Of a stretch of 64,000 bases of DNA, positions 17,807 through 25,356 are shown one piece after another; within the stretch, counting starts at the first letter, position 1, and every line of letters starts with the position of its first letter. Origin of the DNA: Tepidisphaera sp. (GTDB lineage Bacteria; Planctomycetota; Phycisphaerae; Phycisphaerales; UBA1924); NCBI GenBank assembly GCA_016124375.1, contig WGNV01000001.1:62001-126000 (forward strand). Direction: 5' to 3'. The notes under the pieces are model-generated. The model did no database searches, was not told the DNA's origin, and saw nothing but the letters and a program-made list of their open reading frames with translations. The translations under genes and the position numbers were made by a program.

Positions 17807-18298
17807 TCACTCAAACAGCTTCGTCTGCTGCTTCACATCCCGCGGCCGCCCATCCAGCAGCTCCAACTGCTTGCGAATCTCCTGCACGCTCCGAAACTGG
17901 TAGTACTCGCTCGCAAACCGGATGTACGCCACCTCATCGATGTCCCGCAGCTTCTCCATCACCTTCTCGCCGATGAACTCGCTCGGCGCCTCGCGATCAA
18001 ACTCGCGATGCACCAGCTCATCCACCTCGTCCACCAGCCGCTGCTTGATCTCCTCCGAGATCGGCCGCTTCCCGCACGCCGACACGATCCCCCGCATGAT
18101 CTTGTCGCGATCAAACGGCTGCCGCGTCCCGTCCCGCTTGATGACCATCACCCGCGCCGTCTGCTCCACCCGCTCGTACGTCGTAAACCGCCGCCGACAC
18201 GCCAAACACTCCCGCCGCCGACGGATGGACTTCCCCCCGTCGCTCGCGCGGCTGTCAATCACCTTGTCATCGTCTTTGGCACAAAATGGGCAGATCAC
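17807..18298 (-). CDS. nrdR: Transcriptional repressor NrdR
   Basis: NrdR is an ATP/dATP-sensing repressor of ribonucleotide reductase genes. The N-terminal zinc ribbon has CPFC and CLAC pairs. The RRRRECLACRRRFTTYERVE segment and the following ATP-cone (VIKRDGTRQPFDRDKIMRGI) are diagnostic. I chose the GTG at 18298, which gives 163 residues and the usual start (V/M)xCPFC. An upstream ATG at 18337 would add an unusual Arg/Gly-rich leader. A TAGGCT box seven bases before the GTG, with no ribosome site, is compatible with leaderless expression. No ribonucleotide reductase genes or clear NrdR boxes lie in the window. Confidence 0.93.
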   Translation of the reverse strand: MICPFCAKDDDKVIDSRASDGGKSIRRRRECLACRRRFTTYERVEQTARVMVIKRDGTRQPFDRDKIMRGIVSACGKRPISEEIKQRLVDEVDELVHREFDREAPSEFIGEKVMEKLRDIDEVAYIRFASEYYQFRSVQEIRKQLELLDGRPRDVKQQTKLFE

Positions 18299-18524
18299 GG
18301 GCGAGAGCCTACCGCCCCCCCGCCCCCGACGCCACATCCGGCCCGCCTCCGCCCCCTCCCCACATCATCTTGGGGAGTCGCTTCGGCGCGTGAGTTTCAT
18401 CCCCGCCCGTCGCTTCCATCTCGACATCGTTTCTTGGCCAACGCATCACCCGCCTGGTCCGGGTATGCTCGACCCCCGGTCGGGCGTGGGGCCCGGCGAC
18501 ACATCATCCAAAAGGGGGAAAACA

Positions 18525-18929
18525 ATGCTCCACGTGCTCGCGCAATCCAACTCGAACGGCGGCGGCGGCTTCGGCGCGCTCATCGTCCTCGTCGTCTACC
18601 TCGCCATCATCGTCGCCGTCGTCGCCGGCATGTGGAAAATGTTCGCCAAGGCCGGCCAGCCCGGCTGGGCCGCCATCGTCCCCATCTACAACCTCTTCAT
18701 CCTCCTCAAAATCGTCGGTCGCCCCTGGTGGTGGCTCCTCCTCATGTTCATCCCCCTCGTCAGCATCGTCGTCGCCGTCGTCGTCTGCATCGACCTCGCC
18801 AAGTCCTTCGGCAAGGGCGTCGGCTACGCCATCGGCCTCATCCTTCTCGGCTTCGTCTTCATCCCCCTTCTCGGCTTCGGCGACGCTCAATACCAAGGCC
18901 CCGCCGCCGCCGGCAAGCAGTTCCTCTAG
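18525..18929 (+). CDS. DUF5684-like membrane protein
   Basis: This is a 134-residue protein with four hydrophobic segments. The motif MWKMFAKAGQPGWAAIVPIY followed by GRPWWWLLLMF is typical of the DUF5684 (signal-peptidase-I-like) small membrane protein family. The C terminus (DAQYQGPAA) faces a polar environment. The ATG at 18525 follows a strong AAAGGGGGAA ribosome site. Its biological role is not known. It is divergent from nrdR and is followed after 12 bases by a zinc-ribbon membrane protein on the same strand. Confidence 0.82.
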   Translation: MLHVLAQSNSNGGGGFGALIVLVVYLAIIVAVVAGMWKMFAKAGQPGWAAIVPIYNLFILLKIVGRPWWWLLLMFIPLVSIVVAVVVCIDLAKSFGKGVGYAIGLILLGFVFIPLLGFGDAQYQGPAAAGKQFL

Positions 18930-18941
18930 TCGCTCCCCCGC

Positions 18942-19649
18942 GTGAGCACCACGCTCCCAGACCCGGCGATCTCCACCGACCTCCCCCTCTGCCCGGGTTG
19001 CGGCTACTCCCTCGCCGGCCTCGTCCGCCCCGCCCCCTGCCCCGAATGCGGCCTCATCATGCCCGCCCGCATGCTCGTCATCTACGGCGTGCCCAAAGGC
19101 CTGCCGGGCGTCTCCAAGCCCGTCAAACTCGGCTTCGTCTTCCTCCTCATCGCCGTCTGGTTAGGGCCTCAGGCCCTCATCATGCTCATCGCCCCGCGCT
19201 TCGGCGTCCTCGCCATCCTCATCCTCTTCGCCGCCGGATTCATCGGCGTCATCATCTTCATCCTGACCCGCGGCTCGCGCAGTTCCGGCTCCGTCCGCTG
19301 TCTCCTCTGGCCCGGCGGCCTCATGCTCGAACCCCTCCTGCAAAAGCCCGACGAACAACAAGGCCGCTTCACCCTCACCTGGCAAGGCACCGAAGGCTGC
19401 CGCCTCAAACGCATCGGCCCCTTCTGGCGCCAACTCATCATCACCCGCCGCGGCTCCTCCGCTCCCCTCCTCGAACTCGGCTTCCGCTGCCCCGACGCCG
19501 CCGCCCCAACCGTCGAACAAGGCCTCGCCGCGGCTTTCGACAAACAGCCGTCGCCCAACCCCACGCCCACCAACACGCCCACCGACCCGCCACCCCCCAC
19601 CGCCCTTCCCCCCGACGCCGCCCCATCCGCATATACTCCCCTGCAATGA
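18942..19649 (+). CDS. Zinc-ribbon two-helix membrane protein
   Basis: This is a 235-residue protein of unknown function. An N-terminal zinc ribbon (CPGCGYSLAGL, then CPECG) is followed by two membrane helices at about residues 62-82 and 90-110, then a cytoplasmic domain and a Pro/Thr-rich tail. The start is GTG at 18942. The TGA stop overlaps the ATG of the threonine leader peptide at 19646, so this gene ends exactly where the attenuator begins. Confidence 0.72.
   Translation: MSTTLPDPAISTDLPLCPGCGYSLAGLVRPAPCPECGLIMPARMLVIYGVPKGLPGVSKPVKLGFVFLLIAVWLGPQALIMLIAPRFGVLAILILFAAGFIGVIIFILTRGSRSSGSVRCLLWPGGLMLEPLLQKPDEQQGRFTLTWQGTEGCRLKRIGPFWRQLIITRRGSSAPLLELGFRCPDAAAPTVEQGLAAAFDKQPSPNPTPTNTPTDPPPPTALPPDAAPSAYTPLQ
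19632..19637 (+). promoter_or_regulatory. Candidate -10 box for the thrS leader transcript
   Basis: TATACT at 19632-19637 is the best -10 match in the area and sits eight bases before the leader ATG. Transcription would start close to or at the ATG, giving a leaderless or nearly leaderless leader peptide. No strong -35 is visible. Confidence 0.45.
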
Positions 19650-19693
19650 CCGGCACCACGACCACCACGACGACGACCAACCACCGCGGGTAA
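19646..19693 (+). CDS. Threonine leader peptide of the thrS attenuator
   Basis: This is a 15-codon ORF reading Met-Thr-Gly, eight consecutive Thr codons (mixed ACC/ACG), Asn-His-Arg-Gly, stop. Nine of the 15 codons are Thr. It lies between a -10 box and an intrinsic terminator, upstream of a small zinc-ribbon gene and thrS. This is the organisation of classical amino-acid attenuators such as E. coli thrL. The ribosome would stall at the Thr run when charged Thr-tRNA is scarce. The stop codon lies so that a ribosome that finishes would cover the antiterminator strand. Expression has not been shown; the call rests on composition and context. Confidence 0.75.
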   Translation: MTGTTTTTTTTNHRG

Positions 19694-19755
19694 CAGCCGG
19701 ACCCGCCAGACCAATGTCTCCTCAAACCCGGCCAATCGCCGGGTTTTTTCGTTTC
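19686..19755 (+). terminator. Attenuator: alternative hairpins and intrinsic terminator before thrS
   Basis: The terminator is a nine-base stem, AAACCCGGC (19724-19732) with GCCGGGTTT (19738-19746), followed by a T-rich run to 19755. Upstream, GCGGGT (19686-19691) can pair with ACCCGC (19701-19706). GCCGG (19696-19700), which lies in the loop of that hairpin, can pair with CCGGC (19728-19732) and so break the terminator. These are the protector, antiterminator and terminator strands expected for leader-peptide attenuation. Energies were not computed. Confidence 0.75.
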
Positions 19756-19810
19756 TTGTCGCCTCGCATGTGCTCCCGCCCGCTCCCAGCCAGTCCCAGG
19801 ATCAGCCGCC

Positions 19811-20065
19811 ATGAACGACATGCCCGCCTGCCCAAAGTGCAACGGAACCATGGAAACCGGCTTCATCATCGACCGGGGCGACGCCGATCGCTCCACCGCC
19901 AGCCGCTGGGCTCCGGGCCTGCCCCGCATCGGCTCATTTCTCGGCTTCAAAACCGTCCACGTCACCTGGGACCAGACGCGGGCCGCCCTCGACACCATCA
20001 CCCTCCGCTGCACCTCCTGCGGCCACCTCGAGTCGTACGCTCCCAACCCGCCCTCAAAAACCTAA
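19811..20065 (+). CDS. Small zinc-ribbon protein (DUF6487-like)
   Basis: This is an 84-residue protein with paired metal-binding cysteines at each end (CPKCNG near residue 7 and CTSCGH near 67) and a short beta-rich middle, consistent with a DUF6487-type zinc ribbon. The role is unknown. It lies inside the transcription unit controlled by the threonine attenuator and 89 bases before thrS, so it should share thrS regulation. Confidence 0.75.
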   Translation: MNDMPACPKCNGTMETGFIIDRGDADRSTASRWAPGLPRIGSFLGFKTVHVTWDQTRAALDTITLRCTSCGHLESYAPNPPSKT

Positions 20066-20109
20066 CCGCCATCCATCCCGCCCCAACCCCCCATTCGCGC
20101 ACCTCCGAA

Positions 20110-20146
20110 TTTAGCCATTTAGCAATTTAGCCCTTTAGCAATTTGG
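20110..20146 (+). repeat. Octamer array upstream of thrS start
   Basis: There are four 8-base units, TTTAGCCA, TTTAGCAA, TTTAGCCC and TTTAGCAA, plus a partial fifth, ending eight bases before the thrS ATG. It is AT-rich in a very GC-rich setting, and the inverted unit AATTTAGC recurs at 58255-58286. Confidence 0.8.
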
Positions 20147-20154
20147 ACTCTCCC

Positions 20155-22362
20155 ATGCCCACCATCACCCTCCCCGACGGCAAAACCAAATCCTTCGACC
20201 ACCCCGTCAGCGGCCTCGAAGTCGCCCAATCCATCGGCGCCGGCCTCGCCAAAGCCGCCCTGGGCATCAAGATCAACGGCGAACTCAAAGACCTCGCCAC
20301 CACCATCAACGACGATTGCACCGTCGCCATCGTCACCGCCCCCAAGGCCGGCCAAGCCGCCAGCCCGGACGCGCTCTTCCTGATGCGCCACTCCGCCGCC
20401 CACGTCATGGCCGAGGCTATCCAGGACGTGCTGGGCAAAGACATCCTCCTCGCCTACGGCCCACCCACCGACACCGGCTTCTTTTACGACATGTTCGTGC
20501 CCGAAGGCAAAAAAATCTCCACCGACCACTTCGACGCCATCAACAAACGCATCGCCGAAATCATCGCCGAAGATCGCAAGTTCTGCCGGTACGAACAAGG
20601 CGCGTCCGACGGCCTCACCCGCCTCAAATCCGAAGGCAACAAGTACAAGGTCGACAACGCCGAGCGCGCCCTCGGCCTCCCCTCCAGCGTCTACTCCGGC
20701 CAAAAGTCCGCCTTCGCCGAGGCCCCCACTTCGCCACTTCGCCACTCTGCCACTTCGCCACTTTCGTTTTACGCCACCGGCACCCCCGGCCAAAACTGGG
20801 AAGACCTCTGCCGTGGCCCGCACGTCCCCAGCACCGCCCGCATCGGCGCCGCCCGCGTCCTCTCCCTCGCCTCCTCCTACTGGCACGGCGACGAAAACTC
20901 CGACCGCCTCACCCGCGTCTACGGCACCGCCTTCCCCAGCCAAGCCGAACTGGATCAGTACCTCAACCAACTCGAAGAAGCCAAGAAGCGCGACCACCGC
21001 GTCATCGGCAAGCATCTTCGCTTGTTCCACATCGACGAAACCGTCGGCCAGGGTCTCATCCTCTGGACCCCCAACGGCTCCATCATCCGCAAAGAACTCC
21101 AGACCTTCATCGCCGCCGAACTGCGCAAGCAGGGCTACACCGAAGTCTTCACCCCCCACATCGGCTCCCTCGAACTCTACAAAACCAGCGGCCACTTTCC
21201 GTATTACAAAGACTCCCAGTTCCCCCCCATCATCGAACGCGACTCCCTCGACGCCCTCGCCACCTGCTCCTGCGCCGACGTCATGCGCCGCGTCGAGGGC
21301 GTCTCCCAACGCCTCGCCGACGGCATCAACGCCCGCACCCACGCCACCACCATCACCAAAGACCGCATCCTCCCCGACGACCAACTCGTCCAGGGCTTCA
21401 TGCTCAAACCCATGAACTGCCCCCACCACGCCCGCATCTTCGCCAGCGCCCCCCACTCCTACCGCGACATGCCCGTCCGCCTCGCCGAGTTCGGCACCGT
21501 CTACCGCTGGGAGCAAAGCGGCGAACTCAACGGCATGACCCGCGTCCGTGGCTTCACTCAGGACGACGCCCACCTCTTCTGCACCGAAGACCAGATCCCC
21601 GCCGAAATCCAGGGCTGCCTGAGCCTCGTGAAAACCATCTTCAACGTCCTGGGCATGAAGGACTACCGCGTCCGCGTCGGCCTGCGCGACCCCGACTCCA
21701 ACAAGTTCACCGGTTCGCCCGAATCCTGGGACAAGGCCGAAGCCGCGTGCATTCAGGCCGCCCAATCCCTGGGCGTCTCCTTCTCCAAGGAACCCGGCGA
21801 AGCCGCCTTCTACGGCCCAAAGATCGACTTCGTCGTGAAGGACGTCATCGGCCGCGAGTGGCAGCTCGGCACCGTGCAGGTCGATTACCAGATGGGCAAC
21901 CGCTTCGATCTATCTTATATCGGCCCTGATAACAAACCCCACCGCCCCGTCGTCATCCACCGCGCCCCCTTCGGATCCATGGAACGCTTCTGCGGCGTCC
22001 TCATCGAGCACTTCGCCGGCGCCTTCCCCACCTGGCTCGCCCCCGAACAAGTCCGCATCCTCCCCATCTCCGAAAAAACCAACGACTACGCCGCGCAGGT
22101 AGAAGCCGCCCTCAAGGCCGCCGGCGTCCGCGTCACCACCAACACCGGAAACGACCGCGTCCAGGGCAAAATCAAAGAAGCCACCGACTGGAAGATTCCT
22201 TACCTGCTGATCGTCGGCCCCCGCGACGCCGAAAACCAAACCGTCAGCGTCCGCGCCCGCGGCACCGAAAAAGACCTCGGCGCCATGCCGCTGGCCGCCT
22301 TCGTCAACGCCATCAAATCCGAAATCGACTCCAAACACGCCGAACTCGGAGTCAAACCCTAA
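20155..22362 (+). CDS. thrS: Threonine-tRNA ligase
   Basis: This enzyme charges tRNA-Thr. The 735 residues comprise a TGS domain (1-60, starts MPTITLPDGK), an editing domain with HSAAHVMAEA, the class II catalytic core and an anticodon-binding domain from about residue 640 (VRILPISEKTNDYAAQV). The three zinc ligands of the family are all present: Cys in MNCPHH (about 422), His in TQDDAH and His in VIHRA. It is about 90 residues longer than E. coli ThrS. One extra segment (about 190-205) is encoded by an octamer repeat array. A second, of about 55 residues with CSCADVMRRV, lies before MNCPHH. The start is the ATG at 20155; a TTG at 20143 is less likely. Expression should be controlled by the upstream Thr attenuator. 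Confidence 0.96.
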   Translation: MPTITLPDGKTKSFDHPVSGLEVAQSIGAGLAKAALGIKINGELKDLATTINDDCTVAIVTAPKAGQAASPDALFLMRHSAAHVMAEAIQDVLGKDILLAYGPPTDTGFFYDMFVPEGKKISTDHFDAINKRIAEIIAEDRKFCRYEQGASDGLTRLKSEGNKYKVDNAERALGLPSSVYSGQKSAFAEAPTSPLRHSATSPLSFYATGTPGQNWEDLCRGPHVPSTARIGAARVLSLASSYWHGDENSDRLTRVYGTAFPSQAELDQYLNQLEEAKKRDHRVIGKHLRLFHIDETVGQGLILWTPNGSIIRKELQTFIAAELRKQGYTEVFTPHIGSLELYKTSGHFPYYKDSQFPPIIERDSLDALATCSCADVMRRVEGVSQRLADGINARTHATTITKDRILPDDQLVQGFMLKPMNCPHHARIFASAPHSYRDMPVRLAEFGTVYRWEQSGELNGMTRVRGFTQDDAHLFCTEDQIPAEIQGCLSLVKTIFNVLGMKDYRVRVGLRDPDSNKFTGSPESWDKAEAACIQAAQSLGVSFSKEPGEAAFYGPKIDFVVKDVIGREWQLGTVQVDYQMGNRFDLSYIGPDNKPHRPVVIHRAPFGSMERFCGVLIEHFAGAFPTWLAPEQVRILPISEKTNDYAAQVEAALKAAGVRVTTNTGNDRVQGKIKEATDWKIPYLLIVGPRDAENQTVSVRARGTEKDLGAMPLAAFVNAIKSEIDSKHAELGVKP
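20726..20766 (+). repeat. In-frame octamer array inside thrS
   Basis: There are five units of CCACTTCG (one CCACTCTG, one with an extra T) within the thrS coding sequence. They encode the low-complexity APTSPLRHSATSPL stretch just before the conserved SFY segment. The array is in frame overall, so it extends the protein rather than breaking it. Confidence 0.8.
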
Positions 22363-22457
22363 CATCGCCCCATTCAGTTACACTTCGTCCTCTGTGGCCG
22401 TAAGACTCCTCGTCACACAGCAGCATTTTTTGTTATTTTGCCCAAGGGTGTCATCAC

Positions 22458-23459
22458 ATGAGGCGAAAGGACAAACTTCGTCGAGGATCCACGCTCGCTT
22501 ACCTGATCGCCCTCATCGCGGTTTCGCTCTTCCCTCGCGCGGATGCCCAGCCCAATCCGCCAATCACAATCGCTCCTCCACCCACAACTCAAAACAACAT
22601 TCCCAAGACCGCGCGGGCGTCCGCGTATTCCGAGGGCGAATCTCTTTGGCTCCGCGTCCACTCCGGCCAACTCTCCCCCGCCGAGCTCGACGCCGCCGCC
22701 ACCAAGTGCGTCTCCGACCTCAAGTCCGATTCCATCGACTGGAACGCCGTCGACGCCATGGCCGTCCTCCGACTCCTCGGCCCCCGGGCCATCCCCCAAC
22801 TTGAGGCCGCCCTCAACAGCACCGACCATCAACAGCGCCAACTCGCGGCTCACGCCCTGCGATCCCTCGACAACGACCACTTCGACCGCCAAGAACAAAC
22901 CCCATCCCCCATTACCATCACCCCGGCCCTCATCCGCGTCACCATCGAAGGTCTGCAAAACGACGACTTCCCCCGCGACCGCAAGACCGGCAAATGCACA
23001 GAAGTCGCCAACGCCCACAGCGGCTTCATCTTCCTTTTTCACCACTACGCCCTCGCAAAGGACTCGCTCCAAGCCGCCGCCTCTTCTCCCGACCCTCAGC
23101 AACGCTTCTACGCCGCGGCCATCATCGGCCTCTCGCACGACACCGCTCTCGCCACCCTCGTAGCGCCCACCCTGGCCGAGCACCTGGGCAACAACAACAT
23201 CGAAGGCGACTCCCGCCTTTCAATGGCCGCCCTCTCCGCCTTGGGTCCCCAAGTCGTTCCTATCCTTTCGGGCTACCTGAGCGACGCCGACCCGCAGCGC
23301 CGTTCTAGCGCCAGGATCATCTGCAAAGACCTCTTGCACAAACCCTGGACCGATCAAGATCGCGCCGATCTCAAGCAAATCTCAACACTCGTCCACCGCC
23401 CCAGCGAACTCCAAGACGGGACGCTGTCGAGCCTGCTCGACGGCCTTCGCTTCCCGTGA
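22458..23459 (+). CDS. Exported HEAT-repeat protein
   Basis: This is a 333-residue protein with a signal peptide (residues 1-30: basic start, STLAYLIALIAVSLF, cleavage after ADA). The mature part is built of paired helices of HEAT type, for example LLGPRAIPQLEAALNSTDHQ near 105 and ALGPQVVPILSGYLSDADPQ near 270. Such proteins mediate protein contacts; no enzyme motif is seen. It is expected in the periplasm. It follows thrS by 95 bases on the same strand, with AAGGG before the ATG. Confidence 0.75.
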   Translation: MRRKDKLRRGSTLAYLIALIAVSLFPRADAQPNPPITIAPPPTTQNNIPKTARASAYSEGESLWLRVHSGQLSPAELDAAATKCVSDLKSDSIDWNAVDAMAVLRLLGPRAIPQLEAALNSTDHQQRQLAAHALRSLDNDHFDRQEQTPSPITITPALIRVTIEGLQNDDFPRDRKTGKCTEVANAHSGFIFLFHHYALAKDSLQAAASSPDPQQRFYAAAIIGLSHDTALATLVAPTLAEHLGNNNIEGDSRLSMAALSALGPQVVPILSGYLSDADPQRRSSARIICKDLLHKPWTDQDRADLKQISTLVHRPSELQDGTLSSLLDGLRFP

Positions 23460-23577
23460 GAGGACAGCCGCGTGGTAATCGATTTTTCGGCCGTTGCCTT
23501 GCCACACGGGGCGCCTCAATCCAAGCTGCCATTCGCACCCCTCCAGCACTCGCGCCGCACCACCCGATACTCCCCCC

Positions 23578-24513
23578 ATGCCCCGCACCCTCGCCCCCCT
23601 CATCCCCGCCGCCTCTCTCCTCCTCGGCCTCGCCCTCTTCCTCAACACCCTCGCCGCCCTCCTCGCCCCCTCCCTCAACTCCACCCTTTGGCTCATCGAT
23701 CTCCGCCCGCTCCCCATCGCGCTCCAGGCCCTCCTCACCCTCGCCTGGTCCGCCGCTCTCCTCGCCCGCGCGTTCCGCCCGCCCACCGCCCTTCTCCGCA
23801 CGGCCATCCTCTTCTTCGCCCTCGCCGCCGCCATCAACACCGCCGCCTACTACCTCCTCCTCATCCGGGGCTCCATCCACACCGCCCGCCCCATCCCCCT
23901 CTCCCTCGCGCTCGCAGTCGTCCTCGCCCTCCTCGCCTTCCGCCGCGAGACCTTCACCACCCTCCGCCCCACCCTCCTCTTCGCCCCCGCCCTCGCCGCC
24001 CTCGGCCTCCTCCTCCAAATCCTCTTCTTCGGCTCCACCGACTACCGCCGCCCCGCCGACGCCATCGTCGTCTTCGGCGCCCGCGTCTACGCCGACGGCT
24101 CACCCTCCCTCGCCGCCGCCGATCGCGTCGCCACCGCCGTCAGCCTCTACAAACAAGGCCTCGCGCCCACCATCATCATGTCCGGCGGCCCGGGCGACGG
24201 CCCCCTCTCCGAACCCCAATCCATGAAAGCCCTCGCCATCCGCCAGGGCGTCCCGCCCAGCGCCATCCTCACCGACGAACGCGGCTTCAACACCCTCGCC
24301 ACCATCCGCAACACCTCAACCGCCCTCGCCCCCGGCGCTCGCATCCTCGCCGTCAGCCACGCCTACCACCTCGCCCGCATCAAACTCACCAGCGACCGCG
24401 CCGGCCTGAACGCCTACACCGTCCCCGCCGCCGAGTCGCGCCCCCTGCTGGGCAAACCATACTTCCTCGCCCGCGAAGTCGCCGCACTCGCCGACTATTA
24501 CATCTCGAAGTAA
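23578..24513 (+). CDS. YdcF/SanA-like DUF218 membrane protein
   Basis: This 311-residue protein has four to five N-terminal membrane helices (to about residue 150) and then a DUF218 domain. The domain starts DAIVVFGARVYADGSPS and continues with SGGPGDGPLSEPQSM, ILTDERGFNTLATIRNT and VSHAYHLARIKL, which are the conserved DUF218 positions. The domain is thought to act on cell-envelope precursors (SanA/ElyC group), but no reaction is assigned. I chose the ATG at 23578 because the longer frame upstream lacks hydrophobic character. Confidence 0.85.
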   Translation: MPRTLAPLIPAASLLLGLALFLNTLAALLAPSLNSTLWLIDLRPLPIALQALLTLAWSAALLARAFRPPTALLRTAILFFALAAAINTAAYYLLLIRGSIHTARPIPLSLALAVVLALLAFRRETFTTLRPTLLFAPALAALGLLLQILFFGSTDYRRPADAIVVFGARVYADGSPSLAAADRVATAVSLYKQGLAPTIIMSGGPGDGPLSEPQSMKALAIRQGVPPSAILTDERGFNTLATIRNTSTALAPGARILAVSHAYHLARIKLTSDRAGLNAYTVPAAESRPLLGKPYFLAREVAALADYYISK

Positions 24514-24841
24514 TACGAGCTTGTCGTCGCGCCGTCCGCTTCGTCCCCGCGCTCCTCCCGCGGCTCCATCAACCTCGCTCCGCATCCGATCCCCCACGGC
24601 CCCACCGGGGCCGAGGCCTGTAGCCACGGGTGGAGCGATGCGCAGCATCGCGCAACCCGTGGACACCCCGCTCCCGCGACCCCTGCCCCCAAACGGGGGC
24701 AGAGGAAATCCCTCGCTCCTCACCCAAAACAACACACACTCCCCACAATTTCACGCGCATCTACCGCCCCTGCGCGCGCATTTCGCGTGATACCCACTTT
24801 CTCCCTTCCAATCTTTCCGCCGCGCATCTAACTTGGTCATC
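24514..24841. other. 328-base gap with two strong hairpins
   Basis: No gene was found. An imperfect inverted repeat at 24624-24662 (CCACGGGT arm and ACCCGTGG arm around GCGATGC-GCA-GCATCGC) and a GC stem at 24683-24702 (CTGCCCCC-AAAC-GGGGGCAG) dominate the gap. Neither has a T-run, so they may be transcript ends without a classical terminator, or members of a dispersed repeat family. Confidence 0.6.
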
Positions 24842-25240
24842 ATGCCCGCGCCCCTCTTCACCCCAGACGCCGAAACCACCGACACCATCGTCAGCCAAAT
24901 CGGCTCGCCCGACATCACCCTCCGTGACATCGCCGAGATGCACGACACCACCATCGAAGCCCTCACCCTCTGGCTCCTCCGCCCCGACGTCGCCACGCGC
25001 CTGGCGACCCTCGAATCCGCCATCATCCGCCGCACCCGCCTCATCGCCACCAACTTCCTCCCCGCCGCCGCCGGCGCCTTGCACGCCATCCTCATCAACC
25101 ACCTCTCCAACGAACTGCACAACCCCGACACCAGCTCCACCGCCCGCGACGTCGCCCGCAAAGCCGCGGCTCTCCTACACCGCTTCTCCTCCGCGGGCAA
25201 CCCATTTCCCAACCCACCTCCTCCCGCCCCTTCCTCTCCT
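24842..25240 (+). CDS. Putative HTH protein lacking a defined stop
   Basis: The first 115 codons look genuinely coding: a helix-turn-helix-like start (ITLRDIAEMHDTTIEALTLW) followed by amphipathic helices (RRTRLIATNFLPAAAGALHA). After about 25200 the frame enters Pro/Ser-rich repeat sequence. It then runs, without a stop, through the NADH dehydrogenase gene to 28195. No forward frame has a stop between about 24961 and the ndh start. The end given here is therefore approximate. Either the gene lost its end when the repeat arrays at 25246-25337 arrived, or it is a decaying fragment. The function is unknown. Confidence 0.4.
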
Positions 25241-25245
25241 CGCCC

Positions 25246-25337
25246 CGATGCCTCGATGCCTCCTGCCTCATGCCTTCCCCATCCGTCACCCTCTTCTCCT
25301 CTCGCCCCCTCACCCACTCACCCCCTCACCCCCTCAT
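25246..25337 (+). repeat. Two short-unit arrays before ndh
   Basis: The first array (25246-25275) has CGATGCCT twice followed by two seven-base variants CCTGCCT and CATGCCT. The second (25306-25337) has four exact 8-base units, CCCCTCAC, CCACTCAC, CCCCTCAC and CCCCTCAT. The second array ends 19 bases before the ndh ATG. Confidence 0.8.
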
Positions 25338-25356
25338 CCCTCTCTACCCTTCCCTC

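Noticed and set aside
20110..20146. CRISPR or origin iteron array
   Set aside because: Units of eight bases without spacers are too short for CRISPR, and no replication gene or DnaA boxes are near.
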